Part shown: in pieces, positions 17,435 to 26,259 of the stretch
How the letters are laid out: every line of letters begins with the position of its first letter
Position numbering within the stretch: the first letter of the stretch is position 1
Assembly: GCA_035606355.1 (NCBI GenBank)
Contig: DATNFO010000018.1
Span: 1 to 64,000, forward strand
Origin: Sulfopaludibacter sp035606355
GTDB lineage: Bacteria > Acidobacteriota > Terriglobia > Bryobacterales > Bryobacteraceae
Direction of reading: 5' to 3'
DNA: 64,000 nucleotides
The notes under the pieces: model-generated
Told to the model about the DNA's origin: nothing
The model's database searches: none
What the model saw: the letters and a program-made list of their open reading frames with translations, nothing else
Program-made: the position numbers and the translations under genes

Positions 17435-17635
17435 CTAATCCAGCGCCTCTTCCACTTTTTCGGGGAGCGGGCCCGCCATGTCACGAAGCTTTTCGTAGAG
17501 TTCGTCGTAGAGCTGAGCGTACGCTTCCAGCGCTTCATCCTTTTTTCGCGGCGTGGCGAACGTGCGCCGCATCTGGCGCACCGCGACCAGCAACAGTTTC
17601 AGTTCATCGTCGTTGAAGCCGAAAGCTCGGGCCAT
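17435..17635 (-). CDS. Small helical hypothetical protein
   Basis: A 66-aa protein starting MARAFGFNDDELKLLLVAV; it is charged and fully helical in appearance (ELYEKLRDM). A GGGGGAG ribbon lies just before the ATG at 17635. The longer frame upstream is the out-of-frame shadow of the amidohydrolase-related gene, whose end it overlaps by 37 nt. No family is recognised. Confidence 0.65.
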   Translation of the reverse strand: MARAFGFNDDELKLLLVAVRQMRRTFATPRKKDEALEAYAQLYDELYEKLRDMAGPLPEKVEEALD

Positions 17636-18282
17636 GTCTCCCCCAGTCGATAAATCCGCCGTGCGTTTTCGCCGAGCAGCAGTTCGCGCGACTCCATACT
17701 TTGCGCGCCGATGCACTGCGTAAAACCCGCGAGCGTCGTTTTCCAGATCCGATCGGGCAGGCAGTTCGGCCATGCGCTCCCGAACATCACCCGATGCGGC
17801 CCAAACGTCCTAAGGGCGAGCTGAATCTGCGCGCGGTGTGCCGTGTCGAGCAGCCCGATCGCTTTGATAGAGACTTGCGGATGCGCCGCCAGAGCCTGGA
17901 AGCCGTCCGGCCAGCCATGCTCCGCCAGCACGATTTCTAAACCGGGCGCCGCGTCCACAAGCTTCGGAACCAGCCCGAGCTGGTCGCCCCGCAGATCCAC
18001 ATCGAGTGCCAAGCCGCGGCGTGCCACTGCGGCAAGATCACGAGGTTCAGGCAACCCGCTCGCCAGATCGAGCGACACCGCCCGCAGCTTCGGATGCTGC
18101 AACTCGCGGCGCTCCCAATCGATCGCGAAACCCTGAATCATCGGATGCGCGGCCGGCGCGGGATCCTGCCCCGGCTGCACGATCCAGAACGAGCCCTCGA
18201 AGCGGTTGCGCTCCAGGATCGGCGCGAGGTGCTCGATCGGATGAGCGGACGTGAGGTAGTGATGGGAATCGATGCGCATGGG
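17599..18282 (-). CDS. Amidohydrolase 2-type lactonase-like protein
   Basis: A 227-aa protein of the Amidohydro_2 group (fucono-lactonase-like TIM barrel). The N-terminus starts MRIDSHHYLTSAHP, where the usual D-x-H-x-H metal pair is D-S-H-H. Later landmarks are LAEHGWPD (barrel histidine) and VMFGSAWPN. It is shorter than the usual 270-290 aa, missing part of the middle. I start it at 18282 because the frame upstream is a shadow of the outer-membrane gene, which ends 11 nt away. No clear ribosome-binding site. The role may be sugar-lactone hydrolysis, by family only. Confidence 0.75.
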   Translation of the reverse strand, partial: PMRIDSHHYLTSAHPIEHLAPILERNRFEGSFWIVQPGQDPAPAAHPMIQGFAIDWERRELQHPKLRAVSLDLASGLPEPRDLAAVARRGLALDVDLRGDQLGLVPKLVDAAPGLEIVLAEHGWPDGFQALAAHPQVSIKAIGLLDTAHRAQIQLALRTFGPHRVMFGSAWPNCLPDRIWKTTLAGFTQCIGAQSMESRELLLGENARRIYRLGETWPELSASTTMN

Positions 18283-18293
18283 CCGTGCGCAAA

Positions 18294-20108
18294 CTAGAAG
18301 ATAAAGCTCAGCCCGCCGCGGAAACACCTGGGATTTTCGACCAGCAGAATCGTCTGGCCGTCGGCGGTGCCGATGGGAAGATAGCCTTGCGCCAGCAGAT
18401 TGCGAAGGTCCGCGGTGGCTTCCACTCGCTTGCCGAGCCCGGGAATCGGCTGCCGGATCATGAGATTGAAGCCCGGCATGGGGCGATACGCTTGCGTGCT
18501 GTACAGGTTGCCAGGCATTGCCCAGCGCTGGTCGCCGGTCCACTGGTAGCTCGCGATGAGATGCGTGCCGGTCCAGGGACTGGTCGCGGCAACTTTCGCG
18601 GTCACAGCGTTGCGGCGCCCGGCGCGGATCATGGAGCGGAGCTCATCGGGGGAGTTGCTGACCAGTTGCCGGTCGGCCGTAGTGAGCGCCCCGCCTGAAC
18701 CGGCAATTACCGTAGCGCTCAGGTATGCGCCCAGAGATTGAGTGAGTGCGCCCGTGAACCCCGTGCTGCCGAAGGTGCCGATATTGAAGATCGAGTTGCC
18801 GGAGAACAGGTCGGGAAGCACATCCGTACCGCCGAAGAAGCCACCCGGGGCAACCATGGAGAGCGCCAGATTGCTGACATGCTCGCGGTAGGTGGTCACC
18901 TTGACCGCGCGTGAGCCCATCTTGTGGGTGAAGGCCAGCTCGTATTCGGTGCCTCGTTGGATCTGCGGCTTACCGCCTGCCAGGGACATGCGCGGGAAAA
19001 GGCCGAGGGTGCTGAGATCATGCTGCAGATCGGCTTCATCGGCGGGACCCGCGTCCGCGCTCAGGTTCGGGCGTGCGTTGCCGGAACTGTAGGCCATTTC
19101 GAGCGTGGAGTTCCTGGAAAGGTCATACCGCAGCCGTGCGTACGGACTGTAGTAATTGATGTGCTCCATGAACGACACCATGTCCAAGGAAAAGCCGTAC
19201 TGCAGGGTCACGTTATCGGCGAGCTGCTTGTGATCGTCGAAGCTGGCGGACATGGTCCGCAGCATCGGCAGCGCGTCGCCGGCCAAATCCGCACTCACGT
19301 GCACCGGCATGATGAGCTGGCGCATGGTGAGAGAGATTTCCGGATTTCCGCCCATCAGGTTGTGGCTGAAACTCGTGCGGAATGCAGCCGCGGGCGCCCC
19401 CGACGCCGAGCCATAGCCGAAGTTGCCGCTCACTTGCAGCAGGCTCTTTCCGGCGACGCTGGTGGCGACCGCGAACGCAGTGCCCATATCCGCTTCAGTG
19501 GCGATTCCGGCGAGCAGAGTGCCTTCCCCCGCGGAGAGCCTCACCAAGCCATGAGTATCGGAGAACAGCGGGTTCGGTTCAGCCAGCGTGCTGGCCGTAT
19601 CCAGCGTCGAGGCGTCCACAGTAGAGCCGTCCTCGACGAAACGGAGCACCGGACGCGTGGTGGACGAACTGCGCAGCACCCACTTCCAGTCATCGGACAT
19701 AATGCCGCCCGCATCGCTGGTGGGATAGGAAAGCTGAATCGTACTGAACAGGGTACTGAGGCTGACGCTCAGCATAGACCGCATTCCGGGCTGCACCAGG
19801 ATGTCGCGCTTGATCACCGGAACGTAGGTGGCCAGGCTGACCTTGATGGAATAGATATTCGGCAGCAAGCCGAGCAGCTTGAACTGCCCTCGATCATCGG
19901 TGAGGACGCGGCCGATCAGCCGTTCCTGCTTATTGAAGATCTGTACCGCGGCGCCCATCTGCGGAATGCCGCTGGAGTTTTTGACGATGCCGGTGAGTGC
20001 CCCCGTCATTTGAACGGGTTGGATGGCCATGACGGCGGACGGAGCAGCCAGACAAGCTAACCCTAGCGTGAGGGAAGCGAACGTCTTGTGCGTCTTCGTC
20101 TTAAACAT
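18294..20108 (-). CDS. TonB-receptor-like outer-membrane barrel with carboxypeptidase-regulatory domain
   Basis: A 604-aa protein starting MFKTKTHKTFASLTLG. A signal peptide (about 1-28) precedes a carboxypeptidase-regulatory-like beta domain (about 35-110: GALTGIVKNSSGIPQMGAAV). The rest has alternating strands typical of an outer-membrane barrel, ending in a terminal aromatic motif (GLSFIF). The usual plug and TonB box are not obvious, so it may be a degenerate receptor or a barrel protein of Acidobacteria type. It lies 50 nt after the GWxTD gene and is probably co-transcribed with it. Confidence 0.75.
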   Translation of the reverse strand: MFKTKTHKTFASLTLGLACLAAPSAVMAIQPVQMTGALTGIVKNSSGIPQMGAAVQIFNKQERLIGRVLTDDRGQFKLLGLLPNIYSIKVSLATYVPVIKRDILVQPGMRSMLSVSLSTLFSTIQLSYPTSDAGGIMSDDWKWVLRSSSTTRPVLRFVEDGSTVDASTLDTASTLAEPNPLFSDTHGLVRLSAGEGTLLAGIATEADMGTAFAVATSVAGKSLLQVSGNFGYGSASGAPAAAFRTSFSHNLMGGNPEISLTMRQLIMPVHVSADLAGDALPMLRTMSASFDDHKQLADNVTLQYGFSLDMVSFMEHINYYSPYARLRYDLSRNSTLEMAYSSGNARPNLSADAGPADEADLQHDLSTLGLFPRMSLAGGKPQIQRGTEYELAFTHKMGSRAVKVTTYREHVSNLALSMVAPGGFFGGTDVLPDLFSGNSIFNIGTFGSTGFTGALTQSLGAYLSATVIAGSGGALTTADRQLVSNSPDELRSMIRAGRRNAVTAKVAATSPWTGTHLIASYQWTGDQRWAMPGNLYSTQAYRPMPGFNLMIRQPIPGLGKRVEATADLRNLLAQGYLPIGTADGQTILLVENPRCFRGGLSFIF

Positions 20109-20158
20109 CCAAATGACGCTCTGGCAAGCGCGCGGGGCCGGACCCTGCCCCACACTGG

Positions 20159-21829
20159 TTAGGTTACCGTAAAATCGGCAGTCAAGGGGAGCACTTGATT
20201 ACGATTTTTATCTGTAACTTTGACCTTTAGCGTGTAGTGACCCGGCGCGAGCGAGTTCAGCGGGAGCAGCTTTTCGACCGTTACCTGGCTGGTGGACGCG
20301 TCCGGAATCTGTGCGATTTGCTCCGTAAACTCGGGGAAAACCATTTCTCCGGAGCCCTTTTTCACAACTTCGTAGGAGATTTCGCCGGCCGGCTTATGGG
20401 TGGTCTCATCAGGCCCTAAATTATAGAGCTTGAAGTAGATGCCCATCTTTTCGTCGCGCTTGAAGCTATCGTCCATGCGCGGCCGGACTTTGGAATCGCC
20501 GATCACGAACTGGCCTGCGCCGATGCTCTTCGGCGGTACCTTTTCAATCAGATCGGCCAGGACCAGCGAACTCGGCGTGACCTTGTCGGCGTCGATGCGC
20601 GGCACGGTCAGGGCCTGCTCGTAGTGGTTCAGGTTTCCGCCCACCACGTCTTTCACGATCACGCGCAGCCGGTAAGTGCCGGGCGCGAGCGGAACTGTCT
20701 TTTGATAGATAGACTTACGGGCGGCGTACTGTTGCAGCATCTGCGGCGGGCTGTCCACCGTGACCTCTTCTTCGAAGGTGCTCACGATGCGCCGGGTCAT
20801 GCTCGTGATGCTGCCCTGTATGTGGACAATGGCTTTCTGGACGCCATCTTTCGCCGTGAACTGCAGGTCCTTATTATCAAACTGGACGGTGACGTTCGTG
20901 AGGACACTGGCGCCGGTGAGCGGGAAAAAGTCCGTGCGGATGCGCAGCGGCAGAATGTTGTAGCTGATGCGGCTGGTGACGTCGGCTTCGAGATCCTTAT
21001 ATTTGATCTCGGGCGGCCGCTGCAGCTTCGCGAACTGCTCCAGGCGGTTGAACTCGTTCATGCTTTCCGGCTGACCGCCGAATGGAGTGCCCAGGTGCGT
21101 GCCGTCGGTATTGTTGAAACGCTGCGTCTTATCGGACAGGCCGAGCTGTTCCATCATGGTGAGACCGGCGCCGGGGACGTAGAGCAGCGCGTCCTTTTCG
21201 CTCGGGTCCATGGTCATGCGGAACTCGCCCGACATGGTGGGGTCCACAAATTCGATGATGACGTTGTTGCCGATTCCCTCGATATAGCGATAGCGCCACT
21301 GCTGGAACGGGAAGGTGGATGTTTCGCCGCCGCCTTCTTCCGGGGGCCGTTCATAGAAACCGCCCGAGGAGTGGTCTTCGATTTCGTCCGGCGGACCATA
21401 CGTAATATAGATGCGGCCGCGATCTGTCTTCCAGCCCGGAATGCCCGACGCGAAGTGCTCATTGGCGTAGGCGATACGGCGGTAGTGCTCTTCCTTGTAT
21501 TCGTTCTCGATGGTGTCCGGCGTGGGGTCGCGGCGGAGCCAGAATTGTTCGATGAACTGCTCGCGCTCTTCGTCCGTCTGGAGGCGCTTGAAAGCGGCGC
21601 GCTCTTCATCGGTGATGATGTAGGAGACGTCCTCGCTCAGCCACTTGCGGTAAGGAGTCTCGAGCTCTTTGCGGAGCTTGGCATCCTTCGCCTTTTTCTG
21701 TTTTTCGGTGAGAGGCTTGGCGTTGGTCTCACGTTGAGGAGGCTTCGGCACATCGGTTTGTTGTGCCGCGAATACCCCGACAATGACGGAAAGTGATACG
21801 CAAACAAAGGAAAGGCGTGTAGCAGTCAT
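20159..21829 (-). CDS. GWxTD-domain protein
   Basis: A 556-aa exported protein starting MTATRLSFVCVSLSV. The signal peptide is followed by a charged linker (PLTEKQKKAKDAKLRKELE). The GWxTD domain follows (about 60-200), with its landmark GWKTDRGRIYITYGPPDEIE and the preceding EREQFIEQFWLRRDPTP. The remainder holds beta-sandwich repeats (for example APGTYRLRVIVKD and APGHYTLKVKVTD). This family is typical of Acidobacteria and related phyla and its function is not established. The start at 21829 fits the promoter at 21876-21905, which overlaps the earlier ATG at 21877. Confidence 0.9.
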   Translation of the reverse strand: MTATRLSFVCVSLSVIVGVFAAQQTDVPKPPQRETNAKPLTEKQKKAKDAKLRKELETPYRKWLSEDVSYIITDEERAAFKRLQTDEEREQFIEQFWLRRDPTPDTIENEYKEEHYRRIAYANEHFASGIPGWKTDRGRIYITYGPPDEIEDHSSGGFYERPPEEGGGETSTFPFQQWRYRYIEGIGNNVIIEFVDPTMSGEFRMTMDPSEKDALLYVPGAGLTMMEQLGLSDKTQRFNNTDGTHLGTPFGGQPESMNEFNRLEQFAKLQRPPEIKYKDLEADVTSRISYNILPLRIRTDFFPLTGASVLTNVTVQFDNKDLQFTAKDGVQKAIVHIQGSITSMTRRIVSTFEEEVTVDSPPQMLQQYAARKSIYQKTVPLAPGTYRLRVIVKDVVGGNLNHYEQALTVPRIDADKVTPSSLVLADLIEKVPPKSIGAGQFVIGDSKVRPRMDDSFKRDEKMGIYFKLYNLGPDETTHKPAGEISYEVVKKGSGEMVFPEFTEQIAQIPDASTSQVTVEKLLPLNSLAPGHYTLKVKVTDKNRNQVLPLTADFTVT

Positions 21830-21875
21830 ACGGCTCACCGCTTTCAAACAGGCTGGATTGAATCGGCTGACATCC

Positions 21876-21905
21876 ATTTTAGATCCTTATATTTGGCGCG
21901 GTCAA
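21876..21905 (-). promoter_or_regulatory. Promoter for the GWxTD operon
   Basis: On the minus strand TTGACC (21900-21905), an 18-nt spacer and TAAAAT (21876-21881) form a near-consensus sigma-70 promoter. The predicted start near 21869 gives a leader of about 40 nt before the ATG at 21829. The adjoining 21906-22201 contains no supportable gene. It holds AT-rich patches and a possible weak rightward promoter (TTGACT at 22167) for the MBL gene. Confidence 0.6.
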
Positions 21906-22201
21906 TCCGTGAAGTGCAGGCACACTGTGAGTGGGGCGCGGGAAACCGGTTCACAGAAGATTTCAGAATAATTTCTCTCTATTATCAACCATTTGGCGAA
22001 TTTGTGCAACGGCGCCTGTGCCGCCCGTTGCTACCGTGAAGGTGAGAGAGGGTTTCCCGCCCCACTTCTGCCCGGCAGTTTTCCTACTTCTTCCCGTTTA
22101 AAACCTCACCCGCTCCGCTAGAGGGCGCTCCTATCTGAACGGAATCCTCTCTCAAATCAGATAATTTTGACTTTTGGTCTGAAAGCGGCTAGTCCTAGAG
22201 G

Positions 22202-22969
22202 GTGCCTGCGGGAAGATGGCAGTTCGAGATAGGGACGATTCGATGCGCTGTGCTCACCGACGGCTACTTCTCCTACAGCGCCCGCGAGTTCTTCCCCGAC
22301 GCACCGGCCGCGGACCTGCTGCGGGCGGGAATCGGCGAGCGCATCGTCTGCCCGTGCACCTGCCTGCTGGTGCAGACCGGCACCCGCACGATTCTGGTGG
22401 ACACGGGAGCCGGTCCCGGTGCCCCGACTGCCGGAGCGATTCTGCCGCGGCTCGCCGTGGAGGGAGTTCGCGCCGAAGACATCGATATCGTGATGCTGAC
22501 GCACGCGCACAGCGATCACATTGGCGGAGCGCTCGATGAAAGCGGACGGCCCGTGTTCCGGCGAGCGCGGCACATCATTTCCGAGATCGAAGCCGAGCAC
22601 AACCGGCGCGCCATGTGGCCGTTCGGACGGATGATCGACGCGATCGACGGCGAAACGGAGATCGCCCCGGGAGTGCGCGCGATACCCGCAGCCGGCCACA
22701 CGGCGGGTCACATGGCAGTGATGATCGGGTCAAACGGCGAGAGACTGCTGAACCTGGGAGATGCGGCATCGCATCCTCTGCATCTGAAAAATCCTCACTG
22801 GAAGAACGGGTTCGATTGGGAAAGCGAAACGGGCGTGAAGACGAGAAGGCGGCTGATGGAGCGGGCGGAGAAAGAAAAAGCCCGCGTGATGGCGTTCCAC
22901 TTCCCGTTTCCGAGCGCGGGTCGCGTGACGGCGAAGGAAGAAGGCTGGGAGTGGAAGCCCGGCTGGTGA
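22202..22969 (+). CDS. MBL-fold metallohydrolase
   Basis: A 255-aa metallo-beta-lactamase-fold hydrolase with all metal motifs: HAHSDH (residues about 100-105), the AAGHTAGH histidine, the LNLGDAAS aspartate and the final histidine in MAFHFPFP. No signal peptide, so it is cytoplasmic. It resembles the lactonase/quorum-quenching and parathion-hydrolase-like branch, but the substrate is unknown. The GTG start at 22202 is needed to include the first strand (WQFEIG); AGAGG directly abuts it, so spacing is poor. Confidence 0.85.
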   Translation: MPAGRWQFEIGTIRCAVLTDGYFSYSAREFFPDAPAADLLRAGIGERIVCPCTCLLVQTGTRTILVDTGAGPGAPTAGAILPRLAVEGVRAEDIDIVMLTHAHSDHIGGALDESGRPVFRRARHIISEIEAEHNRRAMWPFGRMIDAIDGETEIAPGVRAIPAAGHTAGHMAVMIGSNGERLLNLGDAASHPLHLKNPHWKNGFDWESETGVKTRRRLMERAEKEKARVMAFHFPFPSAGRVTAKEEGWEWKPGW

Positions 22970-22995
22970 ACGGCCACGCCGCGCGCGACTGGGAT

Positions 22996-23287
22996 TGCGA
23001 AAATATCGAATGCTTTTTGCCGTTCAAACGCACTCGCATCCGCACCGTTTGCCGCTTTCTTACGCGGTTGTGAAAAATATCGAATTGCTTTTTCTCGCAT
23101 TCAAATGCACTCCGATCTCCGGCACCTGGCCCGTGTGTACTTGATTCTCCTAACGGAGCCGCGACCGTTAGGAAGCGGTAAAAGGTGTATCGAAAGGCGA
23201 ATGAAGCGCCACGAGAACGACAGCCGGATTTTTCCCAAGCCCCTAAGGGAGCGGTAAAAGGTGCATCGAAAGGCGAATCGAGTGCGA
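22996..23287. repeat. Palindromic interspersed repeat, locus 2
   Basis: This locus contains several units of the same family. An inverted arm end CACCGTTTGCCGCT lies near 23042. The conserved 18-nt loop is at 23135-23152, with an intact right arm at 23153-23187; the left arm next to it is degenerate. A further direct unit, GGGAGCGGTAAAAGGTGCAT, lies at 23247-23266. The downstream module ATCGAAAGGCGAAT is repeated. The locus fills the gap between the convergent MBL and enolase-superfamily genes. Confidence 0.85.
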
Positions 23288-23295
23288 CGAGAGCG

Positions 23296-23321
23296 GCAAC
23301 CGGTCTGGAGACCGGTCGCTA
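23296..23321. repeat. 26-nt dyad repeat overlapping a stop codon
   Basis: A 26-nt sequence with the inner palindrome ACCGGTCT-GG-AGACCGGT. An identical copy in inverted orientation lies at 50492-50517. Here it supplies the TAG stop codon of the enolase-superfamily gene (23319-23321). Confidence 0.9.
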
Positions 23322-24638
23322 CCAGCGCGGCAGCACTCGTTCCCAATTGGGATCGACATGCTTTCTCATTTCCGCGACATCGTCTCTCTTGCGGAACGGA
23401 ATCTTGTTATAGCGCTCGCGCCCTCTCGCCAACTGATCGTAATCCAAATCCACGCCCAGCCCCGGCTTGTTCGGGATCTCCACACAGCCGTCGACAAAGC
23501 GGATTCTTCCCCCGGACACCACTTCGTCCGTCTCAGTCTGCCACGGGTAATGTGTGTCGCAGGCGTAGGTCAGGTTCGGGCAAGCCGCGGCGGCATGGGT
23601 CATCGCCATCAGGCTCACTCCCAGATGACTGTTGGAGTGCATCGAGAGTCCCATTCCCAGCACGCTCGTCAACTGCGAAAGATGCTGCATGTTCCGCATG
23701 CCGCCCCAATAGTGCGGGTCGGACAGCACGATCTGCACGGCATCCAACTCCTTCGCTCGCGGAACATCGGCGAAGCAAGTGACCGCCACGTTGCTCGCCT
23801 GCGGCGTATCGTTGCCTTCTGCGATTAATCTGCGCCGTACTTCGCCCATGCCTTCGAGCGTCGCGCAGGGGTCTTCCAGGTAACCGCCCGCCGATAGCTC
23901 CTCTTTCAACTCCCTGCCGACGCGCACACTCGTCTCGATGCTCCACGCGCAGTTCGGGTCTATGCGCAAGGGATACGCGCCGCCGAATTCCTGGCGGAGT
24001 GCCTGTATGCTCGCGATTTCCTCATCCGGCGGCAGGACGCCGCCCTTCAGCTTGATCTCGCGGAAGCCGTACTTGCGGACCATTTGCCGGCATTCCCGGA
24101 CGCACGCCTGCGCGTCCAGCACTTCGCCGTATTCGTCCTCGCGGGCATCTGCGCCGACACCGCCCCCTCCGGCATGCTTGTAGAAAAGATAGGCCGAGAA
24201 ACTGACGCGATCCCGCACGCGCCCGCCGATGACGTCGCAAACCGGCCGGCCAACGGCTTTGCCGATGGCATCGAGGCACGCAATTTCGATCGCCGCGAAG
24301 GTCCGGGTATGCCGGTCTAGCGGATTCTCGCCCGGAACCAGGTATGTTTGCGTACGGCCGCCCGGAGCGGATTCCATCTGCTGCGACGCCTCATCCGTCA
24401 GGTCGCGATACAGCCCGGCAAGCTGGAACGGGTCCATGCCTTCAACGCGATGCCGAACGCTCTCGAGGCCGGCAAGCGGTCCATCGCCGCCGTACGTTTC
24501 GCTGATGCCGGTGAGTCCGGAGTCGGTTTTCAGCTCGACGATGGTGCGCAGCGCGAACGGCGCATGCAGGCCATATGAGCTGCGCAGGGGCGGATCGGCG
24601 ATGGCAATCGGGTGGAGTATGAGCTCAGTAATTCGCAT
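23319..24638 (-). CDS. Glucarate-dehydratase-like enolase superfamily enzyme
   Basis: A 439-aa enolase-superfamily protein, of the length expected for D-glucarate dehydratase. The N-terminal capping domain (about 1-150) precedes the barrel, where the catalytic KxK is in IKLKGG. Metal ligands appear in LRIDPN and YLEDPC, an Asn-containing strand in QASNVAVT, and the catalytic His in MHSNSHLG. Members dehydrate acid sugars to 2-keto-3-deoxy acids. No sugar transport genes are adjacent, so the precise acid sugar is uncertain. Its stop codon lies within a 26-nt dyad repeat. Confidence 0.88.
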   Translation of the reverse strand: MRITELILHPIAIADPPLRSSYGLHAPFALRTIVELKTDSGLTGISETYGGDGPLAGLESVRHRVEGMDPFQLAGLYRDLTDEASQQMESAPGGRTQTYLVPGENPLDRHTRTFAAIEIACLDAIGKAVGRPVCDVIGGRVRDRVSFSAYLFYKHAGGGGVGADAREDEYGEVLDAQACVRECRQMVRKYGFREIKLKGGVLPPDEEIASIQALRQEFGGAYPLRIDPNCAWSIETSVRVGRELKEELSAGGYLEDPCATLEGMGEVRRRLIAEGNDTPQASNVAVTCFADVPRAKELDAVQIVLSDPHYWGGMRNMQHLSQLTSVLGMGLSMHSNSHLGVSLMAMTHAAAACPNLTYACDTHYPWQTETDEVVSGGRIRFVDGCVEIPNKPGLGVDLDYDQLARGRERYNKIPFRKRDDVAEMRKHVDPNWERVLPRW

Positions 24639-24683
24639 GGCCAGTTAATTGCTCTACTCACGTGTGGAGAGAGGATAAAAACG

Positions 24684-24806
24684 ATGGATGCCTTCGTGAT
24701 TGGCGCAACGCTGGTGGGCAGTTTCGCTGGAGCCTTTGTACTGCAAAAGGTGGCTCTCGAAGGTCTCTTCCGGTTGATGGATTCCGGACGCCGCGCGCGC
24801 CAGTAG
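24684..24806 (+). CDS. Small membrane protein
   Basis: A 40-aa protein starting MDAFVIGATLVGSFAGAFV. Most of it is one hydrophobic helix with small residues, followed by a basic C-terminus (GRRARQ). GAGAGG lies 8 nt before the ATG. No family is recognised; single-helix proteins of this size are often missed in annotation. Confidence 0.55.
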   Translation: MDAFVIGATLVGSFAGAFVLQKVALEGLFRLMDSGRRARQ

Positions 24807-24819
24807 GTGCGCGGCGCGC

Positions 24820-24951
24820 TTATTTGCGCGAGCCGCGTCCCGGGTTCCGCAGCTTGGATTGCCGCGCTTTGATCTTCTTCCGCTTGGGTTTGCTGATCAC
24901 AAAGGTGCCGCTTCCCAGATACTCTGCTTTATACAGTTTGTCGTCCGCCAA
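24820..24951 (-). CDS. Small basic protein, TTG start
   Basis: A 43-aa protein reading (M)ADDKLYKAEYLGSGTFVI and ending in a very basic tail (KPKRKKIKARQSKLRN). The TTG at 24951 has AGGAG 7 nt upstream, better than any ATG. The tail suggests nucleic-acid binding. No family is recognised. Confidence 0.6.
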   Translation of the reverse strand: MADDKLYKAEYLGSGTFVISKPKRKKIKARQSKLRNPGRGSRK

Positions 24952-25016
24952 AAGAATTCTCCTGATGCTAAGGGTGTTTTGAAGGTTCCATTGTAGCGCG
25001 CATGTATCCTGAAAGT

Positions 25017-26255
25017 ATGAGGGTTGTGCGCAGGGTAGTACCGCTGGCGGCGATGCTGTGGGCGGCGGTTGCTGCTTCGGCTTCGCAGGCGGACCAGAAA
25101 GCGAATCTGTGTGGGCAGGTTCCCACAATCGCGTCAGAGTTGACACAGATTTCCGGGTTGCCGCTGAAACACCCCGTCCCCTGCGACTTCATTACCAAGG
25201 ATAAGGTCAAAGAGTTCCTCGAAAAGCGCGTCAAAGAGGAAACCAAGCCCGACGAGGTTCGTGCCGAGGAACTGGTCCTCAAGAAATTTGGCTTCGTTCC
25301 GCAGGATTTCAACCTCGCTACGAGCACGGTGGACCTTCTGACCGAGCAGGCGGCTGCCTTCTACGATTACAACCGCAAGAAGCTCTTCATCACCGAAACC
25401 AAGTCCACCGATCCCCTCGAGCCTGTGCTCGCGCACGAGCTGGCGCACGCCCTGGCCGATCAAAGTTTCAACCTCGCAAAATATATCAAGCAAGGTCGTA
25501 AGAGTGACGATGGGTCGTCCGCCCGTCTGGCCGTAATGGAGGGTCAGGCGACCTGGCTGATGAGCGAGTATATGGCGCGCCGCAACGGTCAGAGCCTGCG
25601 GGAATCGCCCGAACTCGCCAAAGCCATGAGCAACATGAGCGAGACCGGTGGCGAACAGTTCCCCGTCTATGACAAAAGCCCGCTATACCTGCGAGTGACC
25701 CTGATCTTTCCGTACACCAAAGGGCTGCTGTTCCAGAACGCGGTGGTGCAGCGCTACGGCAACGAGGGCTTCGCGATGGTCTTCCGCCACGCGCCCGTTT
25801 CCACCCAGCAGATTATTCATCCGGACAAGTATTTCGCGGATGTGAAGCCTACGGACCCGCCGCTGCCCGATCCGAAGCTGCCGCATTCCTATAAGGGGCT
25901 GATCGGGGGCTCGTTCGGCGAACTGGAGCACGGCATTCTGCTGGACGACGCGGTGGGCAAGGAGCAGTCCGCGGAAATCTCGCCACACTGGCGGGGCTGC
26001 AGCTTTGAACTGCGAGAGGACAAGAAAGCCGGGCGCGACGTGTTGCTATACGCTTCGGATTGGGACAGCGAGGCCAGCGCACAGCAGTTCTTCGCGGCCT
26101 ACCGCAAGATGCTGGCGAAGAAGTGGAAGTCGCTGAAGGTCGCATCCGAGTCTGCAAGCGAAGTGACAGGCGCCGGAGATGACGGCCGCTTTGTGCTGAG
26201 CCTCTCAGGCACGCGGGTCACCAGCGTGGAAGGGCTTGACCCTGCGATAGACTGA
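25017..26255 (+). CDS. Secreted HExxH metallopeptidase-like protein
   Basis: A 412-aa protein starting MRVVRRVVPLAAML. A signal peptide (about 1-24, ending SASQA) is followed by a zincin signature H140-E141-L-A-H144 (LAHELAHALAD). A probable third ligand is E175 in AVMEGQATWL. The pattern is gluzincin-like. The C-terminal 200 residues have no recognised domain. An ATG at 25002 would add five residues; neither has a strong ribosome-binding site. The next gene starts 4 nt after its stop, suggesting an operon. Confidence 0.75.
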   Translation: MRVVRRVVPLAAMLWAAVAASASQADQKANLCGQVPTIASELTQISGLPLKHPVPCDFITKDKVKEFLEKRVKEETKPDEVRAEELVLKKFGFVPQDFNLATSTVDLLTEQAAAFYDYNRKKLFITETKSTDPLEPVLAHELAHALADQSFNLAKYIKQGRKSDDGSSARLAVMEGQATWLMSEYMARRNGQSLRESPELAKAMSNMSETGGEQFPVYDKSPLYLRVTLIFPYTKGLLFQNAVVQRYGNEGFAMVFRHAPVSTQQIIHPDKYFADVKPTDPPLPDPKLPHSYKGLIGGSFGELEHGILLDDAVGKEQSAEISPHWRGCSFELREDKKAGRDVLLYASDWDSEASAQQFFAAYRKMLAKKWKSLKVASESASEVTGAGDDGRFVLSLSGTRVTSVEGLDPAID

Positions 26256-26259
26256 ACGT

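Noticed and set aside
18283..18543. N-terminal extension of the lactonase-like protein
   Set aside because: It is a shadow of the outer-membrane gene in another frame and has no relation to the amidohydrolase fold.
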